Assembly (NCBI GenBank): GCA_024336345.1 | Contig: JANFOG010000002.1 | Coordinates: 1,922,001-1,986,000 of the forward strand | DNA from: Mariannaea sp. PMI_226 | Taxonomy: Eukaryota; Ascomycota; Sordariomycetes; Hypocreales; Nectriaceae | Reading direction: 5' to 3' | Length of the DNA stretch: 64,000 nt | Shown: positions 34,828 through 44,792 of the stretch, one piece after another | Position numbering within the stretch: position 1 is the stretch's first letter | How the letters are laid out: the number at the start of each line of letters is the position of its first letter | The notes under the pieces: model-generated | Database searches by the model: none | The model's input: the letters and a program-made list of their open reading frames with translations, nothing else | What the model was told of the DNA's origin: nothing | Position numbers and translations under genes: made by a program

Positions 34828-36138
34828 TTATCCACTTAATTATTCATTCATTCATCTCTCTTACCACTCCGTCAAAGAACTTCACTTTTTCAACTAAACT
34901 GGATGGAATGTTGCCTGTCGGTCACGTATGGCAAAGAAGAAAAAAAAACCCCTGCATCAGGCTTGCAAGCCCTGTGTTCTCTCTCCACATTCATTTTGAC
35001 TATCCCTGCAGTGATGGGCCTTAGTCGGATCTTGTCCATCTCTGGCGCCTGTGGGCGTTGGACCTTTGCGCGCCTTTTTTATGTGGACCACAGAGCCAAA
35101 TCAAATCAAATCAGTTCAATCAATCAATCAATCAACCAGCTCAGGCCGTTTGCTCCTGTTGGTCTTTGCTCGTGTGGGCAAAGATTCATAAGCACACCCC
35201 CAAATTCTGCAACACCACAAATAGGTAGGGAATCAATCGCCCAGCTGCCAAGTAAGGAAGCTAGGAGACAATTCCCCGAATGATTGACCTACTGATGTTT
35301 GAGAGAAAGAACAAGAAGAAAAAAAAAAGGAGAGTAAGAGATCAATATCGTGGCTTATGAACTTGAATGAATACTGTACTTTCTTGAACTGGACACTGCA
35401 CACAACTCCCTGGAGCAGATGACCCTGAAGGTGAGCCACCAATGAATGTGGGAAAAGTTATTATCTTATGTAAATATTATACCAAATACGGATACTTGGC
35501 CGTTGCATCACAGCAGCGTTGTGGCCACCCTAACGATCCTGACATTGCGAAGTCCCAGGCTGTACAGTTCCGTCGACTGGTCTGGGCCCAGATGCTGATG
35601 CGAAATATCTCGCAATTATCAAGCAGTGTGGGCTCGCGCGCGTGTCATGAATAACTAACAAGTTAACTTATTGGGTTACTAGTGGAAATTTTTGGGGGGG
35701 TTTTTTCCCTCCTTCTGGGTGCCAACACGCCAACCTGGTCTGCTGCTGACCGTTGGTTGTTGTTGTATTACCTCATGTTGACTCAAGTCTTTTTCTTCTT
35801 CTTTTTTTTCTTTTTTTTCTTTTCTTTTTTATGGCGTGTCAATTATTAATTAATCAATCAATCATTCAATTACCTACAGATTGATTCGGACACTTGTTTC
35901 TCGCCAATCCAGCGAAGCGACACAAGGATTTGATAGATGATCCACAAACGTGCACCGCAGTGCATTTCATTCAAAGTGCTCTACACTGCACGGCAGTGCA
36001 TCGCATCGCGCGGGTGCATTGCTACGCTAATCTTGTATACCTACCCAGAAGCTGGTTGCTGAGTGGGTGGAAGCGGCTTCATCTCCATCAGTTGTCTCCT
36101 CACCTCCCCCGCTTCCTTCTTCCTGACGAGTTCTTATG

Positions 36139-36532
36139 GATGAGCAACGACACGGGGACCAGAGTAAAGTACGAACAACTGTACGTACTCAAACCAATTA
36201 TGGCACATAAGGTACTGCACAACACACATAGCTCGAGTCGAGAATGGAACATCACCAAGGGGGATGACCTCGCCAGCACGGAGCTCTCGCTTCTGGTTCC
36301 GACTGGCCTTAACCCGGAAGTTCTAACTTCGTGCCAATCACCACGGCCCAGCTGTTGTCTGCCGATTCCCCCCTCCAAGTTCGGCAGCCTGCTTCTTGAC
36401 ATAATTGCTTGGTCTTGGCTAGGTAAGTACTTCGTACAAAGTAAAAGGCACAGGAGAACACAACTCGCTCACAGCAAATGCTCCGTTTGCTCGTTGTGGC
36501 GGTTACAGAGTCCAGCACTACAACTCCATTGA
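36139..36532 (+). other. Coding-like island, possible relic or orphan gene
   Basis: An open frame continues from upstream (about 35894) through an ATG at 36139 to a stop at 36530-36532, giving 130 residues from that ATG. The middle part (around EWNITKGDDLASTELSLL) has gene-like codon choice. The end does not look like protein. No family is recognised; chance is a serious alternative. Confidence 0.15.
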
Positions 36533-37626
36533 AAACCCGGATTAGATGGGGGGACACAAAATGCAAATACCATGCCTCCCTTTAATTGATCAGTTATTTC
36601 AACATACGAATATCCGCTGGCGGTTCGCACATCCAGCTTTATGGACTCTGGCTGGCCAGTAATCTGTACATGTCACGTAGCAGTACCTTCACTTAAGGTG
36701 TCCTCCCCCCCCTGTAGTCAAAAAGCCCGTGCTGACATCATTAGAGTGCTGGCCCTCCCCCCCTGCTATGCGGAAAGCGAGGGCCTGGGAAGCATATCCT
36801 CCATCGTGCTCCATCATCTGCAGGGCTTTGACTCCGCCGCAAAGCTTGGCTCGTTTAGCGGCCTTCTTGTGCTGCTGGTGGCTCACGGCTTCAGATTTTC
36901 GATGTGAGTACGGCGTACTGAGTACCTCTTTTAGACGTACCCCATACGCAGAAGTAAGTCGCAAATTAAAGTCCAAGTAGCCCCCCTCTCGAACTGGGTC
37001 AATGTACAGAATACCTGTTGCATTCGTACTTCACCGTACCCTTCCAAGCCGGCAAACATGGTCTTGGCGGGGATACCTTGCCGTCTTAGCACAGTCAGAG
37101 AGGAACAGGGAGAGACGAGGGGGGAGAGAGGCAAGACTTGATGCATACCTTCTCACCTTCTGCTGTGCTGGGATAACTCTCCAGACACATATTCGTATGC
37201 AAAGTCACACTTACCCCTTGACTCCCTGCCAGATTTAATGGAATTTCAGATATAAAAAAACTACTGGGTACGGGGTAGTTACGTCTAAATTACAGAGCGA
37301 TTGCAGTTCTGGTACACCATACTGTAGACTAAGATTGGTAGTTAACACAAATAATTCATGCTGTTGCTCCATGGCCGTTGCTGTTCAAGATACTCGGTTA
37401 CAGTAGCTTGTAAATCCCGCCCCGCGGAGAGGACGAACGGCCAACTCAACAGAGAACTTTCTCCAACCTCTCTTCTCCTTTAAGATGCATGAGAGGGAAG
37501 AGGCAACAGAGAGGGGGTTCGGCGGGCCCTACAAAGAGCGTTACGGCTTTCCCACTCTTGACAATCTAGCACCCAAACCTTACCAGGAAAAGGCAGTCTT
37601 ACACAGGCTGTCTACTTACATCCCTT

Positions 37627-38020
37627 CCTTAGGTAAGGTAGGTACCCAGGGTACTTACAAATAATTAGAGAGAGCCTCCAGAAGGTACCTTCGGGAAGAG
37701 ATTACCGAGAACCACGGAACGTAGACAGGTACTGTAGGCTTCCGAACCGCCACCTAGGTATTCCGTGGGTAGCCAGTTACTGTACTCCCATAAACAGCCC
37801 CCCGTGCCGGAAACTTGCCTCTTTGAAAAATCTTAGTAAGAGCTCAAAACCAAAAGAGAGGGAAAAAAAAAAAAAAAAACCAAACCACTTTGACTCCTGG
37901 GCGTAAACGCGTTTTCTGACTTGGAAACCTATCTGCTTGCCTGTCTGCTTGCCTGCCTGCCATGCCTGCCATGCCTGCCTGCCTGTCTACCTAGGTACCT
38001 ACATAGGTACCTGAGGTAAC
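37627..38020. repeat. TAGGTACC and CCTGC repeat zone
   Basis: Two clusters: GGTAAGGTAGGTACC near 37630-37650, and a GCTTGCCTGTCT / TGCCTGCCATGCC array (about 37932-37990) that runs into TACCTAGGTACC units up to about 38020. More such units follow to 38290. Intergenic. Confidence 0.75.
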
Positions 38021-39634
38021 CCTACTGCACCGTCAGTATAGGGCTGTTCCTGGCGTTGAACTCACTAACCTGCCCTTATGGGACAGCAGGTAGCTTGTAA
38101 CTTGCCTTAGCTTTGCCAACCTCGTCGTATTTCCCCGTCCCTGCCCTTTCGCCCTTTCGCCCTCTCGTAAATATTCAGTCCGCCTGCCCGTAATAGCCTG
38201 AGGTATAAGGTAGGCAGGTACTAGTTGGTAGGTACCTCCAGATTACAGTACCTACCACCTGGCCTGACCATCGGGGTACGAAGGTACCTTCCATGCCTAC
38301 TTTTTATCGCACACAGGTACAGAGTAGAGTGTTCCGTCTCCACATCTTACCCTCATCTTTGGCACTGCTCATTTCACTCACCAACTAAAAGTGCATTGCC
38401 GCAAAGCCCTCACTCAACCTTTTTTTTTCCCTCCCGTCCCCGTACTGCCTCCCAGCGCCTTAAATAAATTCGCGCTCCCTTTCTTTCTTTCCCCTTCACC
38501 GTCTTGTCTGTCCCCTTTCTCTCCCGTCCCATTTTCTTCCCTCTCTCGTCGGTTGAAAACCAGTGCTTTTCTTCGGCGCGGCACGGAGCAGTGAATCGCC
38601 TTATCCTGTCTGTGGTTCGAGCTCTTGCGACCGGGCCTGAGCTCATCACGCCCCCAAGGCCGTCCCCTTGCGCCACTGAGCACTGTCCGATTTACCCTCG
38701 CCTTACAACCACCCCAGCCCTGCCTTTGGGCCTGGCCTGCTGCCCACTGCGGTACACTGAGGTTTCTTGGTGCTTTTTTTTTTCCTAACTTTTTTTACCC
38801 TTTTCGCCAAGTTCCCCTAGACGCCGAGACACAGGCAACAGACCTTACTTGGACTTGGCCCTTCAAAGACACGTCTTGTCCATTCCCCATCTCGGCATTA
38901 TTCATCTGAGCCAAGACCAAAAGCCCACCTGTCGATCAATCATCCTCTCTTGGCCCGAGCCTAGGGTCCCGCTGTCAGGCACGGAAGAATAAAAAGAAGA
39001 CGGAGAAGAAGGATAGGAAAGAGGCACGAAATATCAGGTGGTTTGACTTGATTTTTCACCACCGGACTTGTGCTTGTTCGGTGGACCATTTGAAATATTT
39101 TGTTCAGTGTGTACTACAAAACACTGCCGCCCGCTTTGATTTCCACCACCCCGCCAGCAATCGCCGACCGTGTCCGCCACCAGCCCTTAACCACCACTGC
39201 CACCACCGCCGTCATTGCCCTCAACCCGCTGGCATTCAACGACCCGTGCGCGCGCACTCGCCTTACAAACCTAAGCCCGCTCGTCCTCGTCACATTGCCA
39301 CACACGCACACACGCACTAACTCGTCCCGGGTTGCACCTTTGGCGGCGCTCTCACTGCATCCGGGCTGCACCTAACGACCTGCACCTGCACCTCAACTTA
39401 CATCATTGCTGCACACACCCTCGCCCGCAGAACACGCAGTGTGTCCCGGATTATCCCTGCACAACACATCCCATCGTGCCGTGTTGCGTTGTGCCGAGCT
39501 GAGTGAGTTGCTCGTGCGACTGCTCTTGCTATTCTGCCTGCACTTGGCCGCACCTATTTTCTCCTACAATCACACCTCCCACATTCAACTTATTCCTCAT
39601 TTCCGACGACCAAGTCGCTGCCGCTTCTACGAAA

Positions 39635-41131
39635 ATGCCGAACCCTCCTAACTCGTCCACAAAGCCGCCCTCCGCATCGAGCTCAAAGCCCTCGTCCATC
39701 AAGTCACAGGAAGGCACCAAGAAGTCCCCTAACTTACACCCCCAAAATGGCACTGTCCCCAATGGCAACCCCATCACAGAGACCCAACTCAAGCCTTCGG
39801 ATAGGTCTTCTGTAAAGGAACGATTCTCGCGCATGTTCTCCAAGGACACGATTCGCTCGGCCACCAACACCCCCCCTCCAACTGACCTTCCCAATCGTCC
39901 GAGGGCCCCATCATCAACAAATGGCTCCTCTTCCGACTCAAAAGGTGCTGAAAGGATACCGTCCAAGCCTAGCGACAAGACAGCAGTAACAGCAGTAACA
40001 GCTAAACCAAAGGCCGTCACCACAAAAGAACCCATCCAACGCTTTGTGCAACAACCCGAACTTCAAGGCGGTCATGAGCATCATCTCAAGTCAAGTCGCC
40101 GGCAGGAAAAGCTCTCGGACATGTGGAGAGCCATCATTGGAAAGAAACAGGAGACTACTTTGGATAACGACTTGTCTCTAGTCTCCAACTGGGTTGACAC
40201 TCTGAAGTTGGAGAAAGATGAAGCCAGCGACAAGAAGGGCGGACCCAACGCTTCTTCGACCCTCGTTGAAAAGTACGGAAAGTGTCAGGAGGTAGTTGGA
40301 CGTGGTGCCTTTGGCATTGTCCGAATCTCTCACAAGAAAGTCGGGGGCAGCGGCGAGAAGCTCTTCGCTGTAAAAGAATTCCGCCGACGCCCTGAGGAAA
40401 CGGAAAAGAAGTACAGCAAGCGCCTCACGGCCGAATTCTGCATTTCCTCCTCCCTGCGACATCCTAATGTTATTCATACTCTCGACCTGCTCAAAGACGC
40501 AAAAGGTGACTACTGCGAGGTTATGGAGTTTTGCGCTGGCGGCGATCTTTACACTTTGGTGCTCTCTAGTGGCAAGCTAGAAGTCCAGGAGGCCGACTGC
40601 TTCTTCAAACAAATGATGCGAGGTGTAGAATACCTACATGAAATGGGCGTTGCACACCGCGATCTCAAGCCGGAAAACCTCCTTTTGACAACGCACGGCG
40701 CTCTTAAGATTACCGATTTCGGTAACGGAGAGTGCTTCCGAATGGCTTGGGAGACGGATGCCCACATGGTTTCTGGGTTGTGTGGCTCCGCTCCATACAT
40801 TGCTCCTGAAGAATATACTGACAAGGAGTTTGATGCCCGTGCTGTTGACGTATGGGCCTGCGGCGTAATTTACATGGCCATGCGCACCGGCCGTCACCTA
40901 TGGCGCCTCGCCAAAAAAGACGATGACGAATTCTATGCTCGATATCTCGAGGGCCGGAAAGACGAGGGTGGCTACGGACCCATCGAGTCCCTCCACCGGG
41001 CACGTTGCCGCAATGTCATCTACTCCGTCCTCGACCCTCACCCTACTCGTCGCCTGACAGCTGCTCAAGTCCTCAAGTCTGAGTGGGTTCGTGAGATTAA
41101 GCTTTGCAAGGCGGGCGAAGAAGGACTATGA
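39635..41131 (+). CDS. HAL4/SAT4-HAL5-type Ser/Thr protein kinase
   Basis: Single exon of 498 codons. The start at 39635 (cgaaaATGCC) is preferred over the longer open frame, whose extra N-terminus is leader-like and lacks an upstream Met of good context. Residues 1-150 are Ser/Pro/Lys-rich and disordered. The kinase domain spans about 212-490: glycine loop VVGRGAFGIVRI (about 220), catalytic Lys in FAVKEFRRR, HRDLKPENLL (D343), DFG as TDFGNGECF (361-363), and GSAPYIAPEEY at the activation segment. The features RRRPEET near the Lys and APEEYTDKEFDARAVDVWA match the fungal Hal4(Sat4)/Hal5/Npr1 group, which controls plasma-membrane K+ and nutrient transporters and salt tolerance in yeast. The group call is good; substrate roles are inferred from yeast. 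Confidence 0.92.
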   Translation: MPNPPNSSTKPPSASSSKPSSIKSQEGTKKSPNLHPQNGTVPNGNPITETQLKPSDRSSVKERFSRMFSKDTIRSATNTPPPTDLPNRPRAPSSTNGSSSDSKGAERIPSKPSDKTAVTAVTAKPKAVTTKEPIQRFVQQPELQGGHEHHLKSSRRQEKLSDMWRAIIGKKQETTLDNDLSLVSNWVDTLKLEKDEASDKKGGPNASSTLVEKYGKCQEVVGRGAFGIVRISHKKVGGSGEKLFAVKEFRRRPEETEKKYSKRLTAEFCISSSLRHPNVIHTLDLLKDAKGDYCEVMEFCAGGDLYTLVLSSGKLEVQEADCFFKQMMRGVEYLHEMGVAHRDLKPENLLLTTHGALKITDFGNGECFRMAWETDAHMVSGLCGSAPYIAPEEYTDKEFDARAVDVWACGVIYMAMRTGRHLWRLAKKDDDEFYARYLEGRKDEGGYGPIESLHRARCRNVIYSVLDPHPTRRLTAAQVLKSEWVREIKLCKAGEEGL

Positions 41132-43430
41132 CCGGAATGTCATCGTGGCAGATCTCAACTCAAAATATCGTCGCCCCTGACCCATCGTGCTCGTTCCACA
41201 TAGATACCCCTTGTTTACAACGCATAAGGAACCAGCTCGGCAAAGGTCAGAGTGCTTTGACGTGCACTGAGGAAGAAGAGCATCCGGTTTCAATGTAAAA
41301 TCGTCGCTCTTCAGGCTACGAATTGGGGCAAGATACTTCCAAAATCTTGCCATGGCACGAGACAGGCTCTACATGTTCCTGTCCAAGCTAATGATTCCAT
41401 GAATGCCATTTATTTTCAAGCTTTTCCTCTTTTTTTTTTTTTCCTTTGTCACATCTTACCCAGCATCGGTGTTTGGCGCGTCTATTATATACAGGACTGG
41501 TTAGGCTCATCTCGCAACAATATCATATGAGAGTAAGAGCAGGATGGGTGGCGAACCTCAAACACGCTGAGTTTTTCTCAGCCGGCGACATAAGGGAAAA
41601 GGGGCTCGCTTCAGTTGACATATGGAACTTTTTTTTCTTCTTAATTGATTTTCTTATTATTCTCCTTTTTGTCCCCCAATGATGAGCACTCAATACCAGG
41701 TAGGTAGTGTCAGATGAGCACATTCAAGGCAGAACAGCACAGAAAGTAAAAATCGAGGTCATCTCGATGGGATTTGGATACGGATGGGTATGGGCTGTGG
41801 AGTTCCGTCTCCGAACTACCGCAGAGGTTAGGAAATGGGAGCGAGGCTAGGTTGCGTGATAGCTAGGGGAAGACGGTATCATGTACGGTTTTGCTGGATG
41901 GTCCTGTTACCCGACTCTCTATGGATATGTAGATGGCTCTCATCTGAATTATCTCACTTCATTGTGGTCTATTCTGAGAAGAGTGAGTGAGGCGTGTTGG
42001 GCGTGGGAAATGGCGTTTGGTGGTCCACTTCGGTACATGCTATGAAGAGCTTCTTGCCCAGAAGCAACCCATACTGTTTGTACTGAACAAAAGCTACAGA
42101 TTACGAAAGAAATGAATGACTTACGAAGGAATGCAATAATGAATAAAGAGCTTACTGAGAGAAGAAGAAAAAAGAAATTTCAAGCAAAATGAGAGCAGCG
42201 GAACGAGTAAAACCTGTCCTGGGTTTACTGGCATTCGCCCCTCGATTTTCAATCTACTCCTCGTCAGCATTCCAGCTGCCGACCTATCTTTCGTGATTCG
42301 AGACCAGCCCAGGCCGCTTCTAGAACCCTGCTGAAGTCCTCACGGCGGCAGCCGGTGCATTCTAATGTGAAAAGTTGTCTTTGTTCGGAGCATTTGCACG
42401 GCTGGAAGAAATGCTGTTTTCCCCTGAGATTGTTATGGTCAGGAGGGTAGAAAGGCATGACAAAAAGTCATCAATGTCAATATGCATTAGCAGCAAAACA
42501 CACGCAAAAAGGTAGTCGAGATGAGATTTTTTTTTCAATTTTCTTTTTACGAGTGTGGTGAATTGGGTAATTGTTATAGATAGGTGCATCCCCATTCCAT
42601 TCATCTGAGCTCTTGCTACATAAAACCCATAAATATAATCTCCCAGCAGAGGGATAGTAAGATTTTGCGCAGTAGTGCGCAGTAGTGGTAGCAGCAGTTG
42701 TAAGTAGTGATGAGACCCTCAGATATCATCTCTCATTCATCAAAAGGGACCAGAGAAATATGGTATGTCAGGATGAGATGCAAGACAGACCAAACATCTT
42801 GTCAGAAAACCTGTCCGTAGATAAAACACATCAGAGAAAACCCCCTTCCTTCCCTTCTGTCCCACCAACAAAAAAATATCATTGCGAAGGACCTATCCAT
42901 GACACCGACAGGAGGAAATATTCTTCTCTTGTCTCTAGATAGATGAAGTTCTCCCAGTTTGAGAGTACCACAGACACACAAAGAAAATAAGAGGAAGGTG
43001 TAATGAAACCAATCGTAGGAAATTGTGTACCATGTTGATATACCAGTATGCCCAACAGTGGAAGTTGTTGTCTTTCCAATTTCAAAAGATATAAGGATAT
43101 TGACGTCGAGGAAGGGGAATATGCCTCCCTTCTCGTGAACCTTTTGATATTCCCCCGCGGTTCTTCGCTCAAAGTGTGCGTCAGACGCCAAAAACTCATT
43201 GCGTCGTAGATACAAAGACATTACATCCAGCTCCATAAAAACCTCTCCACCAGTAACCACCTGTCCCTCATACCGTTTTGTGCCAATTCAAGTAGCCGCA
43301 GTGTAACCGTAAAAATAAATAATGAACAAGAATGAGTTGTTGAATGAAGAAAAATGACGACTGATAGCGCCAGGCCACCCCAAGATAATTAGAAGTGCAT
43401 AAGATCATCGGTAATTATGTAGTCATCAGA
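41132..43430. other. Convergent 3' interval
   Basis: About 2.3 kb between the kinase gene and the minus-strand gene that ends at 43431. A minus-strand open frame of 152 codons at 42802-43260 lies directly downstream of that gene and is best read as its 3' flank: it has hydrophobic, uneven composition and no family pattern. T-rich runs follow the kinase stop (about 41430-41450). Nothing else was recognised. Confidence 0.5.
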
Positions 43431-44792
43431 TTACGAGTGGAAGAGATCCCAGGCCCGGTCACATAATCGGAGGAACTCCTCCTTCTTCGCTCGTTGAGTC
43501 TCAGGACTATCGCGACCAGCGCCAAAGGGTCCACGACGGGTAGGAGCAGGGCCATGGCCTAGAGGGGGGCTACCACCATCTTCATACTCAGCTCGTGTTC
43601 TTCGCTTGCTAGCGCTTCGGGATCCATCAGCTGCTCGGTTGCCGGGAGCGGGAGAGGGAGGAGTAGGGGGCTGGTGTCCGCCGTAGTGAACAAGCTTAGG
43701 AAGAAGCTCAGGTCGACCACCAGCTAGGTCCTGCTGGGCCTCTTCAGCAGATCGATATTCACGGGGACGGCCAGAATGGGGAGGCTGTGGGGGCGGAGGG
43801 TGACTGGGAGATGTTAGGGGAGCTCGAGCGCTTTGAGCCGTAGGATACAATGACTGGGAGGCGCTGTCCCCATGGCCCGAAAGGCCTTGGCCAAAAACAT
43901 CGCTAATTGGAGGCAGGCGATTGTTGGTTTGGTTGGCTGGAACGTGGTGAATGTGAGAAGTGCTGGACAAGTTGGATGGCTGGTTGGCAATGTGGCGGGT
44001 TAAAGGTGCCGGGTGTTGGCGACCAGTAAAGCTGTGACCGAGGGGCGCAGATTGGATAACACGCTCATTGGCAAATTGCTCATGGGAGGGTGCTACGATG
44101 GAAAGGCCTGGAGGAGCCTTGTTTCTTCGCGACATGCCCGGCGTCTTTGCTGCGAAACTAGAAAGAGGATCTTTTTCGGGACCGTCACCCTTAGCCGACT
44201 GCTGCTGGAGACGGGCTTCGATGATATGTCGCTGCTGTTCTCTGACCGTCATGCTTCGCTGGAGCTGCTCCTTCATGACGGGATCCTGGGTGACGAAGCC
44301 GGGGGACAAACAGGCAATGCCGACCTCGTGGATGGCGAGGCCGTCGCGGGCAGTTAATGGTCGTGCGGTAGCGGGCTGTTGATTTGATCTGGGTGTGTTC
44401 TTGGAGAGGTCAAGTCTCCTGGGTCGGGGTCGCGAGTTGGGCATGCTAGGAGACGCGGGCTCCTTTTTCACGATGATCTTGGGGGGCGCGTTACGGGAGC
44501 TGGTGAGACCAAGTTAGTCATTTATCAGAAAACGCCACGCAGAGAAGGGAACTGACGCGCTGGGAGGAGAAGATTTTGATTGAGCTGCGGTGGTGGATTT
44601 GGGGCTGCTGTGGGAAGAGGCATGGGTCGTGGTCGTCGCCATGGCGTTGGGCGCTGCTGAATGGGCGCCGGAACGATGTGCTGATGGGGAAGTGGCGCCA
44701 GCAGACGCAGCTGAGGTAGCAGGGGCCAGATCAGTGTACGAGGACCTCTCATGAGGGGCGGGAGAGGGAGCCATGGCAATTGCAGCACTCAT
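43431..44792 (-). CDS. Unidentified low-complexity, probably nuclear protein
   Basis: Two minus-strand exons, 44792-44557 and 44499-43431, give 434 aa; the 57-nt intron has a textbook branch site (GACTAAC) and acceptor (CACCAG). The N-terminus is Ala/Ser/Thr-rich, followed by KIIVKKEPASP, a compact better-ordered block (about 116-165: AIHEVGIACLSPGFVTQDPV, then KEQLQRSMTVREQQRHIIEA), a long Pro/His/Gln-rich middle and a basic patch (SASKRRTRAEY). The last residues, KKEEFLRLCDRAWDLFHS, look like a short conserved amphipathic helix. I do not recognise the family. The helical block plus basic patches suggest a nuclear or scaffold protein, but this is only composition. That it is a real spliced gene is well supported by codon use and by the splice junction. 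Confidence 0.8.

Larger units (their letters stand above)
29607..39634. other. 10 kb gene-poor interval
   Basis: No gene I can support with confidence. A minus-strand frame at 29852-30280 and coding-like islands near 35442-35654, 36139-36532 and 36689-36976 are listed separately. The rest has microsatellites (CT at 32241-32261; ATCC at 34803-34827), A/T runs near 31500-31660 and 33060-33135, a GCCACGTGGC palindrome (30611-30620), and a dense CCTGC/TACCTAGG repeat zone at 37620-38310. From about 38340 to 39630 the DNA is pyrimidine-rich and is probably the leader and promoter of the kinase gene at 39635. Confidence 0.5.

Noticed and set aside
42802..43260. 152-codon minus-strand open frame downstream of the unidentified gene
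   Set aside because: Composition shifts from charged to random hydrophobic/Trp/Cys, with no family pattern and poor codon use; better explained as 3' flank.
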